A stretch of 64,000 bases of DNA from Notamacropus eugenii (lineage: Eukaryota > Chordata > Mammalia > Diprotodontia > Macropodidae), in contig NC_092872.1 of the NCBI RefSeq assembly GCF_028372415.1, positions 87,642,613 through 87,706,612 on the forward strand, given 5' to 3'. A program made the translations under genes and the position numbers. Under the pieces are notes generated by a model. That model was not told the origin of the DNA and did not search any database. It saw nothing but the letters and a program-made list of their open reading frames with translations. Each line of letters opens with the position of its first letter. The first letter of the stretch is position 1. Below are positions 1 through 11,290 of this stretch, piece after piece.

Positions 1-330
1 ACTCAATTATTGTCTCTACTCTGGTGGATCACAAATGTATGTGGATCACAAATGTATCCAGTTCTACCATTTTTCCTGAGCTTGACTCCCTATTCCATTG
101 TCAACTCACTGTCTCTAAGCAGATATACCTTCGGTACATCAAACTTCACAGTTCAAAATTAAACCCATTATTTACACCCCACTCGCTCTACCTTTAAACT
201 TCTTCATTTATCCTTTGCTCTCTCAATCACTCAACTGTATAACCAGTCATCTTTGACTTCTCCCTCTTTCTCATCCCATCATATCTAATCAATTGCTAAC
301 TCCTATCCATTTCATCTCAAAACCATCCTT
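1..330 (+). mobile_element. L2-like LINE fragment
   Basis: Pyrimidine-rich stretch resembling the late reverse-transcriptase part of an L2 ORF2 (the 'catctttgacttctccctc' block recurs in L2 copies). It runs off the left edge. A perfect 17-bp tandem duplication lies at 24-57. The L2 call is by resemblance only and is weak. Confidence 0.45.
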
Positions 331-695
331 CCCTTCCTTTCTATTCATAAGAATTGGGAAACGGCATGCTATGTTATGGAATAGGACCAATTCCAGCTCC
401 CAGTAGCCGCCCATGACTCATTTTATACATGTAGACAGACTTTCCCCTACCCCAATATAAGAAGAAGTAAATAAAAATCTCTGAGTAAATATTAACTGGT
501 TTACTCTAATGCTATATGGCATGCACCAGAGTCTAGAAACTGACTCAGGAGAGTTGAGTTAATCAGAAATTTAGGCTGTGTTCTACTTTACTATGAGACC
601 TGTTATAAGCCAGTGGGTACCTATGCTAGAGATCAACTGGTGGACTCTGAGAAACTTTCTCAGAGTCTAAATAAGGTCGAACCTTATTTTTTTTC
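331..695. other. unassigned stretch
   Basis: No repeat, gene or RNA recognised. No open frame of note. Confidence 0.4.
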
Positions 696-998
696 TACAA
701 TAGTACTGAACGTTTTTGGTCTCAGGACCTCTTTACGCTCTTAGAAATTAAGTGAGGACCTTTTAAGAACTTCTGTTTATGTCTGTTATAGCTATTGATG
801 TTTGCTATATTTAATTTTTAATTAATAATTTAATTAATAATTATTAATATAATAATTTTAATTTAAAATAATTATTAATAATATAATAATTTAATTATTA
901 AATTTAGTATTACTATGGCAATCGTTTTGATCTCAAGGACCCCCTGAAAGGATCTCAGGGACCCCCAAATTTCCCAGACCATGCTTTGAGAATCACTG
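696..998 (+). mobile_element. hAT-Charlie-like non-autonomous DNA transposon
   Basis: The left side carries 'tttttggtctcaggacctc' and the right side 'ccccctgaaaggatctcagg' followed by 'tttgagaatcactgct'. The right end, read in reverse, matches the common hAT end CAGTGGTTCTCAAA. The left end is degraded. The interior (about 805-905) is an A/T-only block. No clear 8-bp duplication is seen. The family name is inferred. Confidence 0.55.
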
Positions 999-1540
999 CT
1001 CTCTAAGAACAGGTTCCCAGTCAGTTATAGGATGAATGAGACTATCTTTTCTCTTTTCTGTTCCTTTTTCCCAACTAACCAATTGCAGTTCTCAAGAATC
1101 TAGAAGAGTAGATCTAGGATCTTATTTCTCTCACTAATCACTGTGTTAGAAACAAAGAGAAGTAATACATGCTCAAAGAAGAGAATTTTATACAGAAAGA
1201 TAAAGGTGGAAAAGTTCCTTTGCAGGGAGAGGTCCCTCCCTCTTTCCCCCACCTTCCCACAGCCTTCACTGCTGGTGAATCTCACACAAATTTGAACATG
1301 TAAATTTTGTGAAGTGTCACTCTCCTTTTTCCTTTTCTCTTTTAAATTATGACTTATCACAAAAATTACTTCTCTGGATAAGCATTTGTCACCAAATGCA
1401 GGAATTTAAATGGGTATGAAAACTTTTTTAAAAAGTTTCATTTTAAGGAAAAATCCTATGAACTCAGAAATAGCACTAATTAAGATTCTGTGTATGGGAA
1501 CAAGTAGTCCAGTTTATTTGAGATGAAATCAGTCTAGAAA
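999..1540. other. unassigned stretch
   Basis: Nothing recognised. The 86-codon open frame on the minus strand at 1100-1360 has low-complexity content and no family resemblance. Confidence 0.4.
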
Positions 1541-1692
1541 AATGATTTGGAGCCAAATAGGGAGCCATAGAAGTTTCTTGAGCACAGGGAGTGACATGAC
1601 ATAGTAAGAACTTTGCTTACATGGTATCAATTTGGCAGTTGTTTGGAGGATGAATTTGTGAGGGGAGAATAGAGGCAGGGAGAACAAAATGC
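1541..1692 (-). mobile_element. L2 ORF2 fragment, antisense
   Basis: Reads 'gggagccatagaagtttctt', then a 'gggagtgacatgac' block, then 'tttggcagttgtttggagga'. This is the reverse complement of the L2 ORF2 end that also appears at 15400-15480 and 56500-56600. Confidence 0.6.
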
Positions 1693-2275
1693 TTGAGGAC
1701 AGGGTTGGTGTCATATCTTTCTAAGCTATCATTTAAAAGTTTTCATTTGAAAAACAAACAAAATTAGAACTAAAAGATTACTGCATCTAGAATCTATAGC
1801 ACAGGTTATTTTAAAGTGCCTCCCATATTCATATTTTCCTTCCAGTGGACATTTTAAATTTGCATTTATACTGTGGTCAATTTATGGAAAAGCATGGTTT
1901 GGTCTTTTTTTTTCTTCTTTAAAAGATGCATTTGTCAGTAGTTATTTCAGGCTAGTGCATTTTGTGTTGCTGTGGACAATGTTTGACACATGCTACGTGC
2001 TCAATAATTGGTTATTCCCACATTCCATCTTGCTTTTCCTCTATCGAAGGAAATAAGCTTTGATAGTCTCATTATTTTTTTGAAAATTGTGAAAAGAGAA
2101 ACTCTCTGGAGATTTATGGCATTTAATCTGGATTTCCTTCCAAGCACAGAAAACTCCAATTTTTAAGTTTTTTAAGGAATCTAAGCAAATGGAAAGGTTG
2201 AATAACTGGATTTTGTTTATGTGTTCTTCAAGGTATTTTAATGAAAAAGAAACAAATGATAAATCACATGAGTTG
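1693..2275. other. unassigned stretch
   Basis: No repeat or gene recognised. Confidence 0.4.
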
Positions 2276-2277
2276 AT

Positions 2278-2462
2278 GTCACAGATTGAAAGCTAAAAGG
2301 CACTTTATGGGTCATGGAGTACAATGTCCTAATTTTACAGATGAGGAAACTGAGGCTCAGAGATGTTAAGTGACATCTAACATTATGCAGGTGGCAAAAC
2401 TGGAATTAAAATTAAGGTTCTCCAGCTCCCAATCTAGCACTTTTCTACTATTGTACACTATC
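2278..2462 (-). mobile_element. MIR/Ther-type SINE
   Basis: The CORE-SINE middle is read in reverse: 'ttttacagatgaggaaactg' with 'aggctcagag' just after and a 'ttaagtgac' block. The flank 'gaaagctaaaaggcac' corresponds to the worn start of the same family. Confidence 0.7.
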
Positions 2463-2487
2463 CTACTTTCAGAAGAAGCTTCAGGGA

Positions 2488-2755
2488 TAATAATAATAAT
2501 ATTTAGCATTTATATAGCACCTACTATGTGCCAGGCACTACGTTAGGTGCCTTACAAATATTGTCTCATTTGCTTCTTGCAACAATTCTGGGAGGCTGGT
2601 GCTAATTATTATGTACATTTTACGGTTGAGGAAACTGAAACAAAAGTTAAGTGATTTGCCCAAGGTCATACAGCTAGTAAGTGTCTGAGGCCACCATTCA
2701 ACAATGATTCAACCCTACACATTCTCTATCTCCTTGCATCTGTGACTAGTATGGT
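2488..2755 (-). mobile_element. MIR/Ther-type SINE, long form
   Basis: Contains 'cctactatgtgccaggcact', 'caacaattctgggaggctgg', a 'gaggaaactgaaac' block and 'cccaaggtcatacagctag' in the order seen in reverse-oriented MIR/Ther elements. It starts with a short (AAT)n run. Confidence 0.75.
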
Positions 2756-3194
2756 AACTCTTAACCACAATAGTTACTTAACTAGAATGCTCCATTTCCC
2801 AAGCATCCTGGATGAAGGGGAGTAAGACATTATGAAATTATGAGCTTCTGGTTTGATGTGTACATTTACCCCTGTTTTCAGTGTAGTACCAATGCCCTGC
2901 CTATACAGAGCTACAGGGGTGACTATGGCCAATGAATGTACTGTGTTCATGCACATGGGAGGCAAAGATGAGAGCAGGTTCAGAGTTGGAACATGGAAAT
3001 AGAGATTTGGAAAATAGGACTTTGCTTCTGAGTAATACTTTGCCTTCCAGTCTTTTCCTGCATCCTGGAGGCCATTTTTGGATCAGACCTCCCTGGAAGA
3101 TTCTAGCTTCTTCCTACTGTCACTCAGGATGTAACTTTAATTGTTAGACCTCATAGGACACAACATCACCTTCCATCACCTGAGGATGGAGCTC
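2756..3194. other. unassigned stretch
   Basis: Nothing recognised. Short open frames on both strands here look like chance. Confidence 0.4.
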
Positions 3195-3467
3195 AAGGAA
3201 GAACCTTGAATCATCTAATCACCTGCATCCCTCATATGACTCCTCTCCAACCACTGAAACTCTGCCTAGATTCATTTCTCAATAGTTATCATGCCTCCTC
3301 GTACTCTCTCTTCATCCTCATGATGGTGAATCTCTTCCTTGTACAAACTCCATTCTCCATCATCTAATACCTGCTCTCTTACTCCCATTTCACTGTCCTC
3401 TCTGCCTCCCAATATCCCACTCCAGATCTACTTGTTGTTTCTACTTTATTCTCTGGCATGCCTTCTG

Positions 3468-3565
3468 GAGAAAAAAATGGCAAACCACTCCAGCACCTTT
3501 GCTAAGAAAACCCCAAATACAGTCACAGAGTCAGGCAGGACTGAAACAACTGAACTGGCATGCCC
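3468..3565 (+). mobile_element. Mar1-type CORE-SINE, 3' fragment
   Basis: Only the tail is kept: 'aaatggcaaaccactccagc' followed by 'ccaaatacagtcacagag' and 'ggactgaaacaactgaac'. The tRNA-derived head and core are missing. Confidence 0.75.
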
Positions 3566-3971
3566 TGTAGTGACTACACTGTTTTTACTTCTTCATCTTG
3601 ACCTCTTGGTGAATCATTTCAATGCTATACTATCCTCTGCAATTGAGTCCCTTGCCCCCTTGTCCAATTGCTGATCATGACATTCCAAACCCCAACCTTA
3701 GGTTACTCCCACCATCCACATCTAAAATTCCTATTCACATGCTGCTGAAGAGCTGGTGAAAATCACAAACCCTGTGGGGTCCACTACAAGTGTATGCTAT
3801 ATAATCTCAACTGGGCCATCACTATGGAAAGGAGAATTTCTTCAACTGTTTTTCGATTCATTATCCCACTAACCTTAGTGACTCTTCCGAACCTTTTCAT
3901 CCCTCCTCAAGCCTCCCATGATATCCCTCCCTCCCTTTCTCTCAACTGAGTCCTTATATTTACTGAACAAC

Positions 3972-3983
3972 ATTGAGACAAGA
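3972..3983 (+). repeat. target-site duplication, left copy (HAL1)
   Basis: 'attgagacaaga', repeated exactly at 6948-6959 on the far side of the HAL1 element. Confidence 0.85.
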
Positions 3984-4639
3984 GGGAGAGGTTTCTGGAA
4001 AGATGGTGGAGTAGGTCAGAAAATTTCAAGCTCTCCAGATTTTCCTCTACAAAAGAGATAGAAAATGCCTCTAGGGGAACATAGAATTGTGAAAACAAAT
4101 AAGAGTAAGAGCAGGTTCTCTTGGGACAATCTGAGAAGATCTGAAGAAAAATTCCAGGATGAAATTTCCTCCTAGTGAAGAGTAAACACCTCCAGGCTAG
4201 GGTTCACTTTAACTACTAGCTGCAAGCCCTGGGGTTAGTTGTTTTTTGATGCTGCCTTGACCCCAGCCATAGGAACTTTTACCCCTGGGACAGTGACTGG
4301 AGTTGGGCATCTGAGCCCAGGAAGATCAAGGGAAACTTTGCTGACAAGGAACAGCAGACCCAGCTGTGCTATAAAGTGGAGGGGGTGAGAAGGAACCAGC
4401 ACATGCCCGGTGAGTGTAGAAGCAGTGGGGCTGGGACACTGCTGACTGTGGGCATTTACAGGAGGCTGGAGGTCTTGGTTTGAGGTCAAGATCAGAGGGG
4501 AGAACTGAAGAGGATCAGAGACCAGAGGCACTATCTGCCATGCCCCAGGACTAGAGGTGATTATAAAAACTAAATTATTATATCCCCTCCCCCCCAAGTG
4601 CACACACAAAGGAGAAAGAATCCATCCCTAGAGAGCTAC

Positions 4640-4815
4640 TGAGTGTGTTCATCCTTCATTGCCGAAGAAGACCATGCCATCAGAGAAATAACGACATGAC
4701 TTGAGCCTGACTTTGTTTTGAGTGAGTGAGGGCTGTGCAGGTCACCACCCTCACTTCTCCTCCAGAGCCATCTGAATCCAGTGACCAGATATTCATCAGG
4801 GTGACTGGAGATGAC
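4640..4815 (-). mobile_element. RTE-tailed SINE (short form) inside HAL1
   Basis: Reverse copy of the family ending 'gaaggacaaacaacaacaac'. Here it begins 'tgttcatccttcattgccga', passes through 'gtgagggctgtgcaggtcac' and ends at 'gtgactggagatgaccca'. It lies directly against the next SINE. Confidence 0.75.
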
Positions 4816-4957
4816 CCAGGATGAGGCAATTGGGGTTAAGTGACTTGCCCAAGGTCACACAGCTAGTGAGTGTCAAGTATCTGAGGTGAGATTTGAAGTC
4901 AGGTCCTCCTGATTTCTGCACTGGTGCTCTTTCCACTGCACCACCTACCTGCCCATA
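4816..4957 (-). mobile_element. short A-tailed CORE-SINE inside HAL1
   Basis: Reverse copy: 'gaggcaattggggttaagtg', then 'aaggtcacacagctagtgag', ending 'ccactgcaccacctacctg'. The same roughly 140-bp form occurs at 21315, 37856, 53595 and 54385. Confidence 0.75.
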
Positions 4958-6554
4958 GAGAGCTACTATGGGAATAGAGAAGACCAGGGTTGTCTTCAGA
5001 GAAGGATATTGAAGCAAAGAAACCCTCTTCTACTCCAAAGAGTAATATCAAATGGCCACCTGGCCAAAAAGAATTCATTGAGGAACTTACAAAAGACTTT
5101 AAAAACCAAATGAGAGAGATGGAGAAAAAATTAAAAAGAAAAATAATAATAAAACAAGAAAGTCAACCAATTGGAAAAGGAGATCCAGAACCTTAAGGAA
5201 GAAAATGACTCCTTGAAAAACCAGAATTGGGCAAGGGGAAGGCAGCAAAGTTATCAGAGATAAAGATATATATATTATATGTGTGTGTATGTATATATAC
5301 ATAGATATATAAAGAATGAAAAAATAGAAGACAATGTGAAACATTTCTTAAGAAAAGCAACAGATCTAGAGAACAGCTCAAGAAGAGAAAACATAAGAAT
5401 AATTGGACTACCTGAACGTTCTAATCAAGAAAAGACTTGATATAATAATACAAGAAATAATTAAAGAAAAATTTCCTGAAGCATTAGAACAAGAGGGGAA
5501 AATAGAAATAGAAAAAACCCACCTATCACCACCTGAAAGAGATCCTACAAAGAAAACTCACAGAAATATTACAGTTAACTTCCAAAAACCCCAGGTCAAG
5601 GACAAAATATTCTGAGCAAAACAAAACAAAACAATTTACATATGACAGTACCACAATTATAATCACACAAAACCTAGTGTTGGCAACACTAAAAGATCAC
5701 ACTATATATCAAAGAGCAAAAGAGCTAGGCCTCTACCCAAAAATATCATACCCAGCAAAGCTAAGCATAATTCTGAATGAAAAAAAATGGACATTTGATC
5801 AACTGTCAGACTTTCAAGGCTCTATTAAAAAAAAACAAAACAAAAACCTGAAATCAACAGAAGATTTGACATACCAGAGCCAAGAGAAATATAAGGTACA
5901 TACCAATGACCAATTATAAGGGATTCAATAAGGATAGAATGTTTACCTTTTATGTACAGAAAATGTAAAACCTATATCTAAAATTGTTACTAGTAATTAG
6001 GTACTTATAAGAAAGATGGGGGTAGACCTGAGTATGATATGACTTCAAAAAGTAAAACCATTCAAGAACAGCTAAAAGAATAATTATACAAATGAGATGC
6101 AAGAGGAAGAACCAAGAGAGAGGAATTAGATGGGAGGGGCTGTTAGTTCTGGAAACCTATTTTCATTGGGAATGGGTTTAAGAGGGGAAAATATATATAC
6201 ATGTAGAAGAGTTTTAAAATCTTCTAAATTTAGAAAGAAATAAAACTCTCAGGGGATAGGGAGGTGGGGAGAAGATAAAGGAGAGATCTTTAGAGGGGAG
6301 GGTGAAGGAATAGGTTAAAGGGGGGTATAGAAGGGTCTTCAGATTTAGGGGAATGGGAGAATAAGGGAGGGACTGCTGGAGTAGGAGTAGCTTAAGTAAT
6401 AGGAGGGCAAGGCAGAAGGCAGAAGTAAAATAGAGGAGTTAGGAGAGAGAGAGAAAAAAGAGATATGTAAAAATCTAAAAACAAGTTTAGTAGTAGAATC
6501 TCTTAGGAAAAGTATTTGTGACACATAAAATATATAGACACATAAAATGTCTAT

Positions 6555-6615
6555 ATATGTATGTATGCATGTATATATGTATACATGTATATATGTATAC
6601 ATGTATGTATATATC
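6555..6615 (+). repeat. TATG/TATA microsatellite
   Basis: Imperfect TATG and TATA units within the HAL1 3' region. Confidence 0.8.
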
Positions 6616-6947
6616 AATACCTATGCAGAAATATATCCATGCTCAATTGTAGCCTTGGGGTGTTGGGTAGGGAGAAAGAAAAGGGGAAAAAAAGAACAAA
6701 GTAAAAAGTGTACATCAGAGAACAAAAGAAAATCTGCAAAGAAGCAAAGAAAAGTAACATATGCATAGTAATTGATATAGGCTTTCTTGAAATGGTAAGT
6801 TATTACTATATATTCTGAATCCTCTCCTGTGTTCTTCTGTGCACATGATGTGTATTTTCCTTTATATTTAAGTTCATGTTTCTTTTTCTTTTCTTATTAT
6901 GTATTTAAGTTTTTGTATTTGTCTAAAATTTTTTTTAAAAATTTAAA

Positions 6948-8538
6948 ATTGAGACAAGAACTTTTACTTCTCTCCTCATCTTCTGTCATTCAGCTGTCTT
7001 CTTCCGCTACCTCTTCCTTCACTTCTGTCTCAAGAAGAGACAACCTTCTTCTAGCCAGAGCAAACCCCACTCCATTCACCCTTCATCCTCTTCTCCTGCA
7101 GATTTCATCTTCTATTATCCCTTCTCTCACTAATCTTCAGTCTTCAATCTACTGACTGCTAACTTGCTGCCTACAAACTTTCCCACCCTTAAAAAAATAT
7201 AACCCTCATTTGATTCTACTATTCTGACAGATATCAATGTGTATCTTTCCTCTTCACTGGGGCTAAACTCCTTGAGAAAACTAATCTAAAACCAATGCCT
7301 CCATTTTCCTCTCCTCTCAATCTCTTAACCCCCTACAATCCATCTTTAACAACCTCACTGAACTGAAACTACTCTCTTTTGACAGTATAATTTTCAGTTA
7401 CCAATGATCTCTTAATTCCTAAATCTAATAGCTTTTTCTCAACCTCTCTTTGTTAGTCTTTGATATGGCTAGTCTCTCTCTTCTTGATGTTCTCTTATCT
7501 CTAGGTTTTTGGGATACTGCTCTCTCCTAGTCCTTCTACATGTCTAACCACTCCTCAGTTTCATTTACTGGATCTTGACATCAAGTTCATGCCTACTAAC
7601 CATCAGTCACTCATATGACACTGATCTGGGTTCTCTTCTCTCTCTATATTATCTCACATGGTAGTCCCATCAGCTCCTATGGGTTCAGTTGTCATCTCTA
7701 TTAAAATCATTATTACATCTATATACCCAGCTCCAACCTCTCTACTGGGCTTCAGTCTCACACCACTAATTTCCTCTTGTACCTCTTAAATTGGATGTCC
7801 CATAAGTATCTCAAACTCAGAATGTCTAAAATGGAACTCTGTCTTTCCTCCAAACTCTACCCTCATCTAAACTTCCCTCCTTATTGCCAAGGATACAACC
7901 CTTCCAGTTGTGCAAGCTGGCAACCGTTGTGACATCCTTGATTCCTCACTTATACTCTCCTCTTCCCCCCGCCCCATTTTCAAACTGTTGCCAGGTCTTG
8001 CCATTGCTACCTTTATATAACAGTTCTCATATGCTTATATGTTTTTACCTTCATATTAGCTTTCATATACTCACCTCTTCACTCATACAGCCACAACCCA
8101 GGTGCAGGTACTTATCACCTTGCACCTGAACTATTAAAAAAATTTATGATTGGTCCTTATCTCAGATCTTTTCCAACTCTAATCCATTTACCGCTCAGAT
8201 GCCAAAGAGATTTTTCTAGAGTGCAGTTCTGACCATATTACCCTCCTCTCCAATTTAATAAAACCCATTTACCTTACCTTCAAGAATAAAAAAAAAATTA
8301 CATTTGGTTTGTAAAGCCCTTTACAACCTGGTTTGTTCCTATATCTCCAGTTTCTTATACTTTCTATACCTCCAAAGAAAGATCCTCTGCCCAGTGATAC
8401 TGGTCTTTAAAAAGAAACTCTCATAAATAAATACTCTTATTTCCTGCTGTTCAATGCCTGTCTCCAGTGACTGGAAGGCCCTCCCTCTCTACCTGCATCT
8501 CTTGGTTTCCTTTGCTTCTTTCAGCTCTCAATTCAAGT
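6948..8538 (+). mobile_element. L2 LINE, middle segment (reverse transcriptase to C-terminus)
   Basis: Continues the copy begun at 3195. Recognisable blocks are the RT region 'gttaccaatgatctcttaat' and 'ctaatagctttttctcaacc' near 7400, 'ttggatgtcccataagtatc' near 7790, and the C-terminal 'aaagagatttttctagagtg' near 8205. The element matches the L2 at 32360-34995 block for block. No frame is intact. It is interrupted at 8539 by the RPL37A retrocopy. Confidence 0.75.
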
Positions 8539-8914
8539 CTTTCCAAGCTCCAGCCCCACAACTGGCAACATGGCTAAACATACCAAGGTCAGAATTTTTG
8601 GTGAATATGGAACATGTTATGCTTCATTCCTCAGAAAAATGGTGAATAAAATTGAAATTAGCCAGCATGCCAAGTATACCTGCTCCTTCTGTGGCAAGAC
8701 CAAAATGAAGAGATGGGTTGTGGATATCTGGCATTGTGGATCCTGTATGAAAACAGTAGCTGGTGGAGCACAGACCTATACAATACCACCTCAGCAGTCA
8801 GTCAAATCTGCCATCAGAAGACTGAAGGAATTGAATATTAGCAAAATCTTCTTATCAAATATCTGTAGCTGACAGTCCAACAATAAATGGGTTAATTTAT
8901 GGAGTAAAAAAAAA
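8539..8914 (+). pseudogene. RPL37A: RPL37A processed pseudogene (ribosomal protein eL43)
   Basis: Intronless copy of the mRNA for 60S ribosomal protein L37a, a small zinc-binding protein of the large subunit. The reading frame from ATG 8570 to the stop ending at 8872 gives 100 residues against 92 in the normal protein. The zinc-finger cysteines are all present (CSFCGK...WHCGSC), as are [13 protein letters not shown]-like and [11 protein letters not shown] blocks. One Lys codon is lost after residue 6. A 2-base insertion and a later 2-base loss rewrite about 8 residues (TYTIPPQQS for TYNTTSAVT). The normal C-terminus KELKDQ is replaced by a 12-residue read-through tail. The 3' UTR and 'aataaatgggttaattta' are kept and followed by a short A run. 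Imperfect flanking repeats ('caattcaagt' and 'caactcaaat') and the interrupted L2 show that LINE machinery inserted it. It is probably not translated. Confidence 0.92.
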
Positions 8915-9165
8915 GACAACTCAAATATGATCTTTTGAAGGAGACCTTTCCTCATCCTTCAGAACCCTGTCCCAGTTTCTTCACTTCTGAGAATAACTTC
9001 CATTTACGCTACATCTATATCTATATCTTGAATGTACAATTTTTTGTACCTTGTCTTCTTAACAGAATGAGAGTCCTTGAGAACAGGGATCATGTTTTTG
9101 CCTTTCCTTGTATCCCTAGTGCCTAGCACAGTGCCTGGAATATAACAAGCTTTTAATAAAAGCTT
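8915..9165 (+). mobile_element. L2 LINE, 3' end segment
   Basis: Resumes L2 text right after the retrocopy ('ggagacctttcctcatcctt') and reaches the usual L2 3' end: 'gagagtccttgagaacaggg', then 'cctagcacagtgcctggaat' and 'ttttaataaaagcttg'. Confidence 0.8.
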
Positions 9166-10090
9166 GTCAACTAATTGAATTTCTGCTTGAAGAATGTGGT
9201 ACCTTTCATCTGTCTGACTGTCATTGCTAGACTGTGATAAACAATTAACTGGCTTCTTCTAGGGGAGGAAATACTCTCATATTTGCTTTGTTTTAAAGGG
9301 ATAGAGACAAAATTAAATGTATACACCTGATATCCAGGAGGAAAGGAAAGACAAAGATCAGGAACCAGAGTTTTGCCCCACTGGAATTGATGCCTATTCT
9401 GGATGCTGTTTTGCTTAAGTAGTCCATGCCATCTTTGGGAAAGCCCATCAGAGTGCTTGCAGTTCCTCTGGGCATCACTATAAAGCTGGTCCACCACAAG
9501 CTTTTATTTGTTTATTTATTTATTCAGTGAAAAGCCCTAGGTGAGTTTCCTTGGTCTCTCTCAGTTAGGAGCCCCAAGGTCTGAACTATGGTTTTTGTTG
9601 GTGCAACGGCTGTTTTTCAGCTGCCCTTCCATGGAGGGTTGATGCAAGAATGAGATGGATCTCTGAATGGGAATTGATATCAACTTTTTTGCTTTATTGC
9701 TACTATTTTGATTAAAGTTTTATACCTTACCTTTTATAAGTAAATTGCAATGAAAACTAGAGGGTTTTGAGTGGGAGTTTTCCTAATGCATAAGGAGGGG
9801 GAACAAATTCTTATTGAATAATGTCAATCCCTAGACTCTGAACTTCCACGCCAACCATAAAGAGATGGAGCTAAGAGGTAAGTGGCAACCAGATGCCTTG
9901 AGAATCCTAGAAAGGCCAGATAGAACTCTCCCTGGTCCTAGGAAGCGTCTATGACAGATGGGGCTGAGTGCTGTCCCATTGCTGATCACAATGTCCCCTG
10001 CAAGTCACTTTTTATAAATTATTTATTTATAATAACTGTATAATGTATATGTATAATAACTGTAGAGAAATTACAGTTAGCTCCCTCCGT
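9166..10090. other. unassigned stretch
   Basis: No family recognised. A short (TTTA)n run lies at 9507-9525. Two overlapping minus-strand open frames (9171-9499) resemble nothing I know. This may be single-copy DNA or a worn repeat. Confidence 0.4.
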
Positions 10091-10094
10091 AGGA

Positions 10095-10262
10095 TTCAGA
10101 GTTGGAAGGGACCTTAGAGATCATAAGATCATCTAGTTAAATCCCTTAATTTATGTATATAAAGAAATAAACTCAGAGACATTGAATGACTTACCCAAGG
10201 TCATGAAGGGTAAGAGCCAGTATTTAAACCTAGGTCTTTTGAATCCAGTTCTGTATAGTAAA
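10095..10262 (-). mobile_element. MIR-type SINE
   Basis: 'agttggaagggaccttagag' followed by a worn core and 'acttacccaaggtcatgaag', then 'aacctaggtcttttgaatcc'. This is the reverse-oriented MIR order. Confidence 0.65.
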
Positions 10263-11290
10263 AGAAACACTTGAGTCAATAATTACTGGAGCAGGGTCTT
10301 CAGGGCATTTGATTTTTGTCCAAAGGGCCCTAAGAGCTGCCATAGGGGATACTTAGTCCACAATAGATTGAAACCTGAATTTGAGTCTGGAATAAAGCTA
10401 CACAAGAGGATGGGAGATAGGGCAGGATTTTGGATGAAGTCATTTGACTTCACCCTTCATTTTTTTGCATTTTCATGATTTTTCCTCTGGAGAGGAAAAA
10501 TCTGCCACTCCACTCCTTTTATATGGTCAAGAGCAGAGAAGAGACAGAGTTCTTGGTGGATCAGGACACCATTGCTGGTGGCTTGCTATCTGCATTTGCT
10601 ACTGCTATTGAATATAGTTTGAACAGCAAAGGCAAAAATTGGATAGATCCTGGGGAACAGTGATGGCTGAGGCAGAAACCCAGAGCAGAGATAGGACCAA
10701 GGCAATGAAATGTTCAGAGAGACCATCCATCCAACAAAGGTAGAGGCAGAAAGGGACTGGACTGGCAGTTGTGAAACTTCAGCTACTGCCGAGATTGGAT
10801 TAGGAGACATTGCAAACACTGACATTTTTCTGTTCTGTCCAATTCTTTGAAAAGTCAGCCCTAGAAGATTCTGAACATTCAATCTTTCATACAATGTACT
10901 GGCTGGGGAATTTGGGGGAGACAACTGAACTTGACAGTTCTTTTATAGTTATTTATTTTAATTTTCACTATATTTCAATAAATCTCTAGCCATACAATAT
11001 TTTCCCTTTGAATTTTATGAATGAGGTTGGTTGACAGTGAGAGGGAAATTTCTCAGACAAGTAATGACTATCTAATAGTTTTTCCAACCTAAGTCAGGAG
11101 ACATTAGAGGTAAATAAATGGAGTTTGAGAAATTGTGATTCTTTGTTATCAGGATCAAACACTAAGGAAATGACTGTGCATTTTACAAAATATGAATAAC
11201 ATGAATATGATTGGTCACAAAAAAGAAAGAAATTGAGCTCTACTATTTTGGGGTCATACTTTTTGGCACATGGTACTTTTTGTATTCTGC
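10263..11290. other. unassigned stretch
   Basis: No repeat or gene recognised. The 62-codon (10475-10663, +) and 112-codon (10586-10924, -) open frames overlap each other on opposite strands and match no family I know. Confidence 0.4.

Larger units (their letters stand above)
3195..3983 (+). mobile_element. L2 LINE, 5' segment of an interrupted copy
   Basis: Sense-strand L2 ORF2 text in the region between endonuclease and reverse transcriptase (for example the 'catgctgctgaagagctgg' and 'cctcaagcctcccatgat' blocks). The copy continues after the HAL1 insertion at 6948 and after the RPL37A retrocopy at 8915, so the three segments are one old insertion. Translation is broken in every frame. A Mar1 SINE piece sits at 3468-3565. 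Confidence 0.6.
3984..6947 (+). mobile_element. HAL1 (half-L1) retrotransposon, near full length
   Basis: A single insertion bounded by exact 12-bp direct repeats (3972-3983 and 6948-6959), ending in a T/A-rich tail. It opens with an L1-like 5' leader ('aagatggtggagtaggtcag'). ORF1 follows in broken pieces: an N-terminal coiled-coil-rich part (frame at about 4990-5196), an RRM part (the RIIGLPE signature in another frame near 5394-5414, before the 5403-5615 frame) and the C-terminal domain (about 5677-5919, with AKELGLYPKISYPAKLS, matching the PRISYPAKLS motif of L1 ORF1p). After ORF1 there is a purine-rich 3' region (6100-6450) and an untranslated tail, with no reverse transcriptase. That is the HAL1 layout. 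ORF1 has several frame breaks. Two minus-strand SINEs sit at 4640-4957. Confidence 0.8.

Noticed and set aside
4235-4609. 124-codon open frame on the minus strand
   Set aside because: Lies antisense to the HAL1 5' leader and is explained by that element.
9171-9499. Possible small gene or retrocopy on the minus strand
   Set aside because: Two overlapping frames with no recognised protein, no A tail and no flanking repeats.
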